Below, piece after piece: positions 1 through 5,122 of a stretch of DNA of 5,122 bases. The translations under genes were made by a program, and so were the position numbers. The notes under the pieces were generated by a model. It worked only from the letters and a program-made list of their open reading frames with translations. It had not been told where the DNA came from and ran no database searches. Source of the stretch: an uncultured Candidatus Nemicrothrix sp. (GTDB taxonomy: Bacteria; Actinomycetota; Acidimicrobiia; Acidimicrobiales; Acidimicrobilacustridaceae); NCBI GenBank assembly GCA_903827085.1, contig CAIKHC010000040.1, positions 1-5,122 of the forward strand, in the 5' to 3' direction. Each line of letters begins with the position of its first letter. Position 1 is the first letter of the stretch.

Positions 1-139
1 CGGAAGCGGTTCGGCTCACGTGGCGATCTACATGGGCAACAACCAACTGGTCCATGCCTTTGGCTCTGGTGGTGTTGATGTCACCGAACTCGACGGTTGG
101 TGGATGCGCCCATCGGGCTACGGCCGCCTCAATCTCTGA
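1..139 (+). CDS. NlpC/P60 family peptidoglycan hydrolase, C-terminal end (5' truncated by window)
   Basis: Reading from base 2, 45 codons run to a TGA at 137-139. The visible peptide contains SAHVAIYMGNNQLVHA, followed by a stretch ending GYGRLNL. This matches the second half of the NlpC/P60 papain-like fold: the His of HVAIY is the usual catalytic His, and the His of LVHA sits where the third polar residue of the Cys-His-His triad normally lies. The nucleophilic Cys would lie upstream of the window. Family members cleave D-gamma-glutamyl-meso-diaminopimelate or related bonds in cell-wall peptides, and are usually exported in actinobacteria (RipA-type and relatives). The N-terminal part, signal peptide and any extra domains cannot be seen. 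The protein ends only a few residues after the domain, so the catalytic domain is C-terminal, as is usual. The family call is firm, the exact role unknown. Confidence 0.85.
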   Translation, partial: GSGSAHVAIYMGNNQLVHAFGSGGVDVTELDGWWMRPSGYGRLNL

Positions 140-171
140 AAAGGGCAAGTTTGTTGGGTACGGTTGAGATC

Positions 172-181
172 CGTGGCCACG
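172..181. promoter_or_regulatory. 10-bp perfect palindrome in the gap before the synthetase gene
   Basis: CGTGGCCACG is a perfect inverted repeat in the 77-base gap between the NlpC/P60 gene and the synthetase gene, ending 35 bases before the GTG start. Its place would suit a regulator binding site, but a 10-bp palindrome can arise by chance in GC-rich DNA. No -10/-35 pair and no terminator is clear in this gap. Low confidence as a functional site. Confidence 0.15.
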
Positions 182-216
182 TCTGTTGCTCATCGGTCTG
201 AGATGGCGGTTCACTA

Positions 217-1695
217 GTGTTGCCGTTCGGAATGCAACTCACGCAGTTTGGCGCGTCAGTTGCCGTCATCGACGCTGAGGGTTCGCAGTCCTATGCCGAT
301 CTCGACCGTGCTGCGAATGCCGTTGCGGCTGCACTGGTTGAGGCCGGTGTTCGACCCGGTTCAGTCGTTGCGACTGTGTGCCCTGCAGGGCGTTGGTGGT
401 TAGCCGGAACCTATGGGGCATGGCGCGCTGGCGCTGTGCTGTTGCCGCTTGAGGCCTCGCATCCTCCTGCAGAACTTCGTCATCCCGTCACCGATTCGGG
501 TGTTACGCATGTTCTGTGCACTGCGGAATCTGCTGAACTGGCGAACGAACTTGCCGCATTTACGAATGCGCAGATCGTTGATGTGCGTGAGGCGGTTGAC
601 GTCGAGAAATCTGCGACACTCCCAGAAATCTCCGACGACAACGATGCAATGATCGTCTACACAAGCGGAACCACAGGGCTGCCGAAGGGCGTCGTGCACA
701 CGCACCGCTCATTGGCCGCGCAGTGTTCGGCAATGGTCGAAGCCTGGGCGTGGACTTCTGCTGACCGCATCGTGTGTGTCCTGCCACTGCATCACGTACA
801 CGGTCTCGTCAACGTCACCTTTACCTCGCTTTCGGTTGGCGCAGTGCTGGAGACCCCCGGCGGGTTCGACGCAATCGCGACATGGGAACGGTTGGCATCG
901 GGTGACATCACGATCTTCATGGCGGTGCCCACGGTTTACTCGCGCCTTGTTCGCGCTTGGTTCGATGCTGACGATGAAACGAAGGCCCGTTGGTCTTCCC
1001 GGGCGGCATTGCTTCGGTTGATGGTGTCTGGTTCGGCGGCGTTGCCGGTGTCAACACTTGAACAATGGCAAGAGATCAGTGGTCATGTGCTGCTTGAGCG
1101 TTACGGCATGACCGAACTGGGAATGGCGCTGGGGAACACCCTCGATCGCCGAGTTCCCGGTCATGTGGGTTGGCCGTTCCCGGGCGTCGAAGTGCGCATT
1201 GTGAGCGAAGACGTTGTCGATGTTCCTGATGGCGAAGTCGGAGAACTCCTCGTTCGTGGAACGCAGGTCTTCAATCGCTATCTGAATCGTCCTGATGCAA
1301 CTGCTGAATCATTTGTCGACGGTTGGTTCCGCACCGGCGACGTTGCGCAGCAAACGACTGATGGTTATCGGCTTCTCGGGCGCGCGTCCGTCGACATCAT
1401 CAAGTCTGGCGGCGAGAAAGTTTCAGCGCTTGATATCGAGGAAGTGTTCCGCACCCATCCGGCAATTGCAGATTGTGCGGTTGTTGGATTGCCCGACGAA
1501 GAGTGGGGTGAGCGCGTAGCGATCGCATGGGTGGCCGATTCGGCCGATCGACCAACCGATACAGAGTTTCGTGCGTGGGGCAAAGAACGCCTGGCCCCAG
1601 CGAAGGTTCCCTTCAACTATCTGTGCATCGGCGAGTTGCCCCGTAATCCCATGGGCAAGGTCACCAAAGTCGCGGTGAAGGAACTGTTTGCATAG
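217..1695 (+). CDS. AMP-forming acyl-CoA synthetase, ACSF3/MatB-like (malonyl-CoA synthetase candidate)
   Basis: This 492-residue protein is a complete class I adenylate-forming enzyme, which activates a carboxylic acid with ATP to an acyl-AMP and transfers it to CoA in the cytoplasm. Visible core motifs in order: YTSGTTGLPKG (148-158, phosphate loop), ERYGMTE (294-300), GWFRTGD (369-375, ribose-binding Asp375), GRASVDIIKSGGEKVSA (388-404, hinge region), and PRNPMGK (475-481, with Lys481 as the adenylation lysine). The stretches LHHVHG (191-196), LMVSGSAALP (268-277) and RYGMTELGMAL closely follow human ACSF3 and bacterial MatB as I recall them. The Arg before YGMTE (Arg295) is the position these enzymes use for the distal carboxylate of malonate. 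Malonate or methylmalonate is therefore the likely substrate, but this is inferred. Length fits MatB (about 500 residues). The GTG at 217 is preferred because GAGATGG lies 10 bases upstream; the in-frame ATG at 232 lacks a good site. The downstream enoyl-CoA isomerase gene is in the same direction. Confidence 0.88.
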   Translation: MLPFGMQLTQFGASVAVIDAEGSQSYADLDRAANAVAAALVEAGVRPGSVVATVCPAGRWWLAGTYGAWRAGAVLLPLEASHPPAELRHPVTDSGVTHVLCTAESAELANELAAFTNAQIVDVREAVDVEKSATLPEISDDNDAMIVYTSGTTGLPKGVVHTHRSLAAQCSAMVEAWAWTSADRIVCVLPLHHVHGLVNVTFTSLSVGAVLETPGGFDAIATWERLASGDITIFMAVPTVYSRLVRAWFDADDETKARWSSRAALLRLMVSGSAALPVSTLEQWQEISGHVLLERYGMTELGMALGNTLDRRVPGHVGWPFPGVEVRIVSEDVVDVPDGEVGELLVRGTQVFNRYLNRPDATAESFVDGWFRTGDVAQQTTDGYRLLGRASVDIIKSGGEKVSALDIEEVFRTHPAIADCAVVGLPDEEWGERVAIAWVADSADRPTDTEFRAWGKERLAPAKVPFNYLCIGELPRNPMGKVTKVAVKELFA

Positions 1696-1764
1696 AGGGT
1701 TCGGTATGGTCGCCGAAGGGTGGCACGATAGGGCTCAGACTGCTGCCCAGACCTTCTCGATTCC

Positions 1765-1773
1765 AAGGGGGAA
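1765..1773 (+). promoter_or_regulatory. Ribosome binding site of the enoyl-CoA isomerase gene
   Basis: A purine run AAGGGGGAA ends 2 bases before the GTG at 1776; its AGGGGG core ends about 4 bases before the start. It fixes this GTG as the start and shows that the gene has its own translation signal after the 80-base gap. Confidence 0.65.
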
Positions 1774-1775
1774 CC

Positions 1776-2570
1776 GTGCTCGAAATCACCGACGTCGATC
1801 GCATTCGCACCATCACATTGAATCGTCCCGACGCACTCAATGCGTTCAACGAGGCGCTCTATGACGCGACGACAGATGCCCTTATCGACGCTGCTGCCGA
1901 CAATTCCGTCGCTGTCGTTGTCATCACCGGAATTGGACGCTCATTTTCTGCCGGCACCGACGTTGTCGAAATGGCGATGCGCAACACCGGCGGCGTCGAG
2001 AGTGGTCGTCACGGGTTCCCGGGACTCGTCGACAACCTTGTCGACTTTCCAAAGCCGTTGATCTGCGCGGTGAACGGAATGGCGCTCGGCATTGGCGCAA
2101 CAATGCTTGCGCTTTCAGACCTTGTCTTCATGTCTTCTGAAGCACGCGTTCGCTGTCCCTTTACGGCGCTTGCCGTGGCACCTGAAGCGGCGAGCAGTTA
2201 CACGTTCCCCGCACTGATCGGTCGTCACAACGCGACATGGGCGCTCATGAGCTCCGAGTGGTTGTCGGCGCAGGAATGTCTTGAGATGGGCATTACTTGG
2301 AAGGTCTGTGAACCCGATGCGCTGATGGAAGAAACCATGAAGCACGCGCGTGTACTTGCCTCGAAATCAATCTCGTCGCTTGTCGAATCAAAGAAGACGA
2401 TCATGGCGGCGATCAAACCGCAGATCGACGCGGCCCGTGATCGCGAGAACGCTGCGTTCGCATACCTGATGGGTCGACCGGCAAACATGGAAGCGATGGT
2501 GGCGCTGGCAGAGCGTCGTCAGCCCGATTTCGCAGCGATCGATTTGGCTGATTTCTCCTCGAATTCCTGA
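1776..2570 (+). CDS. Crotonase-fold protein, probable ECI2-like delta3,delta2-enoyl-CoA isomerase
   Basis: This 264-residue protein is a full-length enoyl-CoA hydratase/isomerase family member. Typical signatures are ITLNRPDALNAF (13-24), the first oxyanion-hole segment RSFSAGTD (55-62), DFPKPLICAVNG (90-101) and the second oxyanion segment ALGIGAT (103-109). At the two positions where true hydratases carry catalytic glutamates, this protein has Thr109 and Phe129 by my manual alignment. It does have PFTAL (128-132) followed by APEAASSYTFP (135-145), which closely resembles the PF..L..SPEG.SSYTFP block of human ECI2 (PECI) as I recall it. Glu137 matches the catalytic Glu of the yeast Eci1/ECI2 isomerases. 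The likely reaction is shifting a 3-enoyl-CoA double bond to the 2-trans position so that unsaturated fatty acids can enter beta-oxidation. It starts 80 bases after the acyl-CoA synthetase gene, and co-transcription is plausible. A wider hydratase-family role remains possible. Confidence 0.85.
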   Translation: MLEITDVDRIRTITLNRPDALNAFNEALYDATTDALIDAAADNSVAVVVITGIGRSFSAGTDVVEMAMRNTGGVESGRHGFPGLVDNLVDFPKPLICAVNGMALGIGATMLALSDLVFMSSEARVRCPFTALAVAPEAASSYTFPALIGRHNATWALMSSEWLSAQECLEMGITWKVCEPDALMEETMKHARVLASKSISSLVESKKTIMAAIKPQIDAARDRENAAFAYLMGRPANMEAMVALAERRQPDFAAIDLADFSSNS

Positions 2571-2652
2571 AGTCCTGGATTCTTCCCAAATTCTCACCTT
2601 TCATTCAGGGGCTCCTTACCCACGAGGTTGATGCTGTGTCTGTCCCCAACGG

Positions 2653-2691
2653 ACACCCCACACCAACACCCCCCACGAACACCCCACCCAA
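2653..2691 (+). repeat. Three tandem 13-base direct repeats, C/A-rich, in the leader of the secreted helical protein gene
   Basis: Three consecutive 13-base units start at 2653, 2666 and 2679. Each begins ACACCCC, has C at unit position 9 and ends in A: ACACCCCACACCA, ACACCCCCCACGA, ACACCCCACCCAA. The last unit runs into the AAGGAG ribosome binding site at 2690-2695. The tract has almost no G on the coding strand, so it should stay unstructured in RNA. Possible roles are a binding site for a repeat-recognising regulator, a C-rich Rho-loading leader or a translation enhancer; simple low-complexity drift is also possible. The periodicity is seen directly, the function is unknown. Confidence 0.6.
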
Positions 2692-2695
2692 GGAG
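2690..2695 (+). promoter_or_regulatory. Strong Shine-Dalgarno site deciding the start at 2703
   Basis: AAGGAG lies 7 bases before the ATG at 2703, which is near-ideal spacing. It makes the longer reading from TTG 2628 or ATG 2631 unlikely, since that would add a Pro/His-rich stretch in front of a standard signal peptide. Confidence 0.85.
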
Positions 2696-2702
2696 CCTCA
2701 CA

Positions 2703-3305
2703 ATGAATAAGAAACTCGTATCCATCAGTCTCGGCGCCGGCCTCATCGTCGGATCCGCCGCTGGCCTCATTGCTGTGCCGGCAATTTCTGGTGCCCAGAC
2801 GGCCGACACCACTGCAACCGCTCCGGCGAATCGTCCCGACCCGTCAGTGCGGCTCAATGAGACCCTCAAGCCACTCGTCGACGCTGGCACCATCACCCAG
2901 GCTCAGGCCGATGCGGTAATCGCAGCGCTTAAGGCCGACATGCCTGAGCGCGGTGAACGTGGCCGTGGCGGCAAGGGCGGCGCCGGCCTCGAGGTGGCTG
3001 CACAGTCACTCGGCATGAGCGCCGATGAACTCCACACCGCTCTCAAGGGTGGACAGACGCTTGCGCAGGTCGCTGAGTCAAAGGGCGTCAACGTCCAGGT
3101 TGTTGTTGATGCACTTGTTGCGTCAGCGACAAATCACATCAACGAGGAAGTTGCTTCAGGTGAGCTCACCCAAGCCGAAGCCGACGAGAAGCTGGCCAAC
3201 GTCACCGAGCGTGTCACCGAGCGAGTCAACAACCCTCGTCCCGAAGGTGGCCCCCGTGGCGGTCAGGGAGCCAAGCGCGGACCAGCCGCTCCGGCAACCA
3301 ACTGA
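2703..3305 (+). CDS. Small secreted helical protein with Arg/Gly-rich linker and tail, function unknown
   Basis: This predicted 200-residue protein is exported. MNKK is followed by a long hydrophobic segment (about residues 5-29), with a likely signal peptidase I site after Ala31 (ISGA before QT). The mature part has a Thr/Ala-rich start and a helical segment with GTITQAQAD (62-70). A basic Gly-rich linker follows (82-95, RGERGRGGKGG), then a segment with LGMSADEL (103-110) and LAQVAESKGV (120-129), and then a second helical segment with GELTQAEAD (153-161). The tail (177-200) is rich in Pro, Gly and Arg. The two TQAxAD segments look like a weak internal duplication. Similar LG.s.deL..aL..G.sLa.vA..kGv segments are common in exported actinobacterial proteins, from memory, without a defined role. 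There is no lipobox, sortase motif or second membrane segment, so it is probably released or wall-associated. The ATG at 2703 is chosen for its AAGGAG site. A strong hairpin terminator follows. Confidence 0.85.
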   Translation: MNKKLVSISLGAGLIVGSAAGLIAVPAISGAQTADTTATAPANRPDPSVRLNETLKPLVDAGTITQAQADAVIAALKADMPERGERGRGGKGGAGLEVAAQSLGMSADELHTALKGGQTLAQVAESKGVNVQVVVDALVASATNHINEEVASGELTQAEADEKLANVTERVTERVNNPRPEGGPRGGQGAKRGPAAPATN

Positions 3306-3322
3306 GTACTCCGCAACACCCG

Positions 3323-3355
3323 CTCGTCTCTGACTCCGCCCCCCGAAGAGACGAG
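3323..3355 (+). other. Hairpin with 8-bp perfect stem just after the secreted helical protein gene
   Basis: CTCGTCTC (3323-3330) is perfectly complementary to GAGACGAG (3348-3355), with a 17-base C-rich loop. No T run follows, so it is not a classic terminator on its own. It lies 10 bases before the strong terminator stem and could protect the 3' end of the message. Confidence 0.4.
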
Positions 3356-3364
3356 AGCACAGAG

Positions 3365-3400
3365 AAGGCCCGGCCGAGTGGCCGGGCCTTCTTGTTGTTC
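3365..3400 (+). terminator. Strong, probably bidirectional, Rho-independent terminator between convergent genes
   Basis: AAGGCCCGGCC (3365-3375) pairs perfectly over 11 bp with GGCCGGGCCTT (3380-3390) around a GAGT loop, followed on the plus strand by the T-rich CTTGTTGTTC. On the minus strand the same stem is followed by a pyrimidine-rich TTCTCTGTGC, less T-rich but plausible. It lies 60 bases after the plus-strand gene stop and 38 bases beyond the stop of the convergent minus-strand gene, so one element can serve both. Confidence 0.9.
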
Positions 3401-3427
3401 AGAAGTGGTGGTGACGGTGTTGCGTCG

Positions 3428-5008
3428 TCAGCCAGTGAATGAGGGTGCGATGGGCTCCGAAGACAGCTGGAGCTCGAAGGCACCGATATCGACAAGCCCG
3501 CCAACAACTCGGGCGTAGCCAGCACCGCGCTGATCAAACTCGTTGCCGGTGAACGTGGCTACGGGGTTGGGGCCTGCATCGATTGCTGGTGAGCCGGTGA
3601 GCAGGGCCATGGTCTTGGTGGTTCCGCCGTTGTTGGCGAGTGCACCGAGCATTGGGTTCGTTGAGCTCACGTTGTTTGTGCCGTTCACGGTGATCCGAGA
3701 GTCGACCTCGCCGATGATTGAGTTGGTGGCGGTGAATGAACTGGTATCGCTGGGAAGTGCTGAATACAGCCCGAAATCCGCAGCACCTGCGACGCCCGAG
3801 GAGTTTCCAGAAACAATCGAGCCTGAGAGAGTGACCACACTCGTGTTGTCGCCGAGTTGGATACCGCCGCCGTCCGTTCCTGTGTGAGTGCCTGCTGAGC
3901 TGTTGGCACTGATCGTCGACTGGTTGACGGTGAGCGAAGAACCGGAACCGATGTAAACGCCACCGCTGCCGTAGAGGGCCGCATTTGCGCTAATCGTCGA
4001 GTTGTTGATCGTCGCGGTTATGCCGGGATCATCGAACAGGATCCCGCCATCGGTCTGTGCTGTGTTATTCGAAACTGTGCTGTTGGTGATGTTGACAATG
4101 AGAGCGTCAAAGTCTTCATCGTGTTCAACCTTGAGACCGCCCCCGTTGTCACCTGCATCGTTTGCATCGATGGTGGTGTCGGTGATCGAGAGCACAGCCG
4201 GCGTCGACTGGTAAAAAGACAACCCGCCGCCGTCGTCTGCTGCGGAGTTCCCGGTAATTCTGCAGTCGACGATTGTGACGTTGTAGACGTTCTGGCCGTA
4301 GATGGCTCCACCGTCAGCAAAAGCTTCATTATTCATAAACGTCGAACCACTGATCGTTGCGTCGTTAGCGTTGTAGATGTACACCGCGCCGCCTTCAGCG
4401 GTAGCGGTGTTGTTCTCGAAGGTTGAATCGATGATCTCAAGTTCGCCATCGTTAGCGGCGTAGAGGGCACCTCCATACGCGCCGGTTGAACCGGAAACTG
4501 TCACGCCGTCAAGGGTGAACTTGCCGTCGTTGAGTGACTTGATGCGATTTTTGGTGACGGTGAGTCCACTGATGACGGCGTCGCCGTTACCTTCGACGCT
4601 GAACAGGTCGTAGGAGCCGGCGGCGGCAGTGGTGGTGATGGTGAGTGACGATGCGCCAGGGCCGATGATGTTCACCGCGGTGGTCTCGACCGTTCCGGCC
4701 GTGAGCGTGATGAGCGAAATCGATGCGTCGAAGTTGATGGTGTCGCCATCGATAGCAGCGAGAGCAGCATCGCGAAGTGTGCAATTGCCTGGTGTGAGGT
4801 CGGTGCAATTTGCGGCAACTGCGATGCCGTCGCCGTTGCTATCGACCGTGATTGTGGTTGACGCGCCGGCAGAACCAGCGAACGCGGTGAGCAATGCTGC
4901 GGCACTGCCGGTGACAAGGAGTGCGCCTGCTCCAACTGCCCCTCCGCGACGGGCATGTGAGCGCCGTGAAGCGAGGTTAGGTGTCGGCGTGGTGATCAAG
5001 CTGGACAT
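3428..5008 (-). CDS. Secreted right-handed parallel beta-helix protein (CSLRDAI / choice-of-anchor Q type)
   Basis: This 526-residue exported protein starts with an Arg-rich N-region and a hydrophobic segment (about 22-48), with a probable cleavage after Ala49 (AGA before ST). Next come DSNGDG (56-61, calcium-loop-like) and CTLRDAALAAIDGDTINFD (76-94), the CSLRDAI-type motif found at the head of many bacterial beta-helix proteins. Cys68 and Cys76 could form a disulfide. From about 140 to 400 there is a ladder of short repeats with paired glycines at about 179, 207, 233, 260, 289, 321, 349 and 380, every 26-32 residues, with N/S/T-rich turns such as STFENN and STISAN, as in polymorphic outer membrane protein-like repeats. 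The C-terminus has the choice-of-anchor Q pattern NNGG, LLTGSPAIDAG, FDQRG and DIGAFELQ. There is no LPXTG, lipobox or C-terminal membrane segment. Substrate or partner is unknown; adhesion or polysaccharide binding are the usual guesses. It is convergent with the small secreted protein gene. Confidence 0.88.
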   Translation of the reverse strand: MSSLITTPTPNLASRRSHARRGGAVGAGALLVTGSAAALLTAFAGSAGASTTITVDSNGDGIAVAANCTDLTPGNCTLRDAALAAIDGDTINFDASISLITLTAGTVETTAVNIIGPGASSLTITTTAAAGSYDLFSVEGNGDAVISGLTVTKNRIKSLNDGKFTLDGVTVSGSTGAYGGALYAANDGELEIIDSTFENNTATAEGGAVYIYNANDATISGSTFMNNEAFADGGAIYGQNVYNVTIVDCRITGNSAADDGGGLSFYQSTPAVLSITDTTIDANDAGDNGGGLKVEHDEDFDALIVNITNSTVSNNTAQTDGGILFDDPGITATINNSTISANAALYGSGGVYIGSGSSLTVNQSTISANSSAGTHTGTDGGGIQLGDNTSVVTLSGSIVSGNSSGVAGAADFGLYSALPSDTSSFTATNSIIGEVDSRITVNGTNNVSSTNPMLGALANNGGTTKTMALLTGSPAIDAGPNPVATFTGNEFDQRGAGYARVVGGLVDIGAFELQLSSEPIAPSFTG

Positions 5009-5011
5009 CGG

Positions 5012-5017
5012 TCCTCC
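5012..5017 (-). promoter_or_regulatory. Ribosome binding site of the beta-helix protein gene
   Basis: On the minus strand GGAGGA lies 3 bases before the ATG at 5008 (4 bases counted from GGAGG). The spacing is short but the match is full. It favours this ATG over the upstream in-frame GTG at 5059, which has no purine-rich site and would add 17 residues in front of the signal peptide. Confidence 0.7.
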
Positions 5018-5122
5018 ATGGGCGTGCAGGGAGAACTCAGGTTCCGCCCCGTGTAGCACTGAGACTAGCGCGGCCAGTTATCGGTACTTCACTTTGGAGA
5101 TGTCCCGAACGACAGAGAAGGC
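5018..5122 (-). other. Upstream region of the beta-helix protein gene
   Basis: This stretch holds the presumed promoter and 5' leader of the minus-strand gene. I see no convincing -35/-10 pair; GATAAC (minus strand, about 5077-5082) is the best -10-like hexamer but lacks a good partner. No ORF with a ribosome binding site is visible up to the window edge. Confidence 0.3.

Noticed and set aside
400..705. 101-codon minus-strand reading frame in the synthetase gene
   Set aside because: It is antisense to the conserved adenylation domain, with no family features and no start signal.
1701..1740. Promoter for the isomerase gene around CGATAGGGC
   Set aside because: A weak -10-like hexamer exists but no acceptable -35 is found 16-18 bases upstream; not strong enough to annotate.
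2653..2691. CRISPR array
   Set aside because: The units are 13 bases, directly adjoining and without spacers, so they are tandem repeats.
2628..2702. N-terminal extension of the small secreted protein from TTG 2628 or ATG 2631
   Set aside because: The extension is Pro/His-rich and covers the 13-base repeats, while the ATG at 2703 has an ideal AAGGAG site and opens a normal signal peptide.
3428..3460. Sortase anchor at the C-terminus (PSFTG)
   Set aside because: It resembles LPXTG only loosely and the protein ends there, with no hydrophobic segment or basic tail.
3543..3887. 114-codon plus-strand reading frame inside the beta-helix gene
   Set aside because: It lies antisense to a clearly coding, repeat-patterned gene, has no ribosome binding site and no recognisable domain.
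4121..4426. 101-codon plus-strand reading frame inside the beta-helix gene
   Set aside because: Antisense to the GG repeat ladder; its composition follows from the repetitive coding strand opposite.
4860..5008. Tat signal on the beta-helix protein
   Set aside because: SRRSHARR contains paired arginines but not the S/T-R-R-x-F-L-K pattern; an ordinary Sec signal is simpler.
5009..5059. Longer start of the beta-helix protein at GTG 5059
   Set aside because: No ribosome binding site precedes it, while GGAGGA precedes the ATG at 5008 and the signal peptide begins there.

Overview
The window looks like chromosomal DNA of an actinobacterium. The sequence is moderately GC-rich. It uses GTG as well as ATG starts, has purine-rich Shine-Dalgarno sites, encodes secreted proteins with Gram-positive-style signal peptides, and carries an NlpC/P60 cell-wall hydrolase end. 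An Acidimicrobiia/Ilumatobacter-type lineage is a guess from general feel, not something the sequence proves. There are no rRNA or tRNA genes, CRISPR arrays, insertion sequences or phage genes.

Layout. Bases 1-139 hold the last 45 codons of an NlpC/P60 peptidoglycan hydrolase. Bases 217-1695 encode an AMP-forming acyl-CoA synthetase very close in motif content to ACSF3/MatB malonyl-CoA synthetases. After an 80-base gap, 1776-2570 encodes a crotonase-fold protein whose residues match the ECI2 type of delta3,delta2-enoyl-CoA isomerase better than a hydratase. Bases 2703-3305 encode a 200-residue secreted helical protein. Its leader is C/A-rich and contains three 13-base direct repeats just before a strong ribosome binding site. 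Bases 3306-3427 hold two hairpins, one of them an 11-bp perfect terminator shared by convergent genes. Bases 3428-5008 on the minus strand encode a 526-residue secreted right-handed beta-helix protein of the CSLRDAI / choice-of-anchor Q type. The remaining bases to 5122 are its upstream region.

How the genes relate. The synthetase and the isomerase both act on acyl-CoA thioesters and lie in the same direction, so they may be co-transcribed in acyl-CoA/fatty acid metabolism. Each has its own start region and the link is an inference. The other genes are envelope or secreted proteins with no visible functional tie to that pair. I found no convincing evidence of a new multi-gene system. The most unusual items are the 13-base repeat leader, the active-site residue pattern of the crotonase protein, and the two uncharacterised exported proteins that face each other across the shared terminator.
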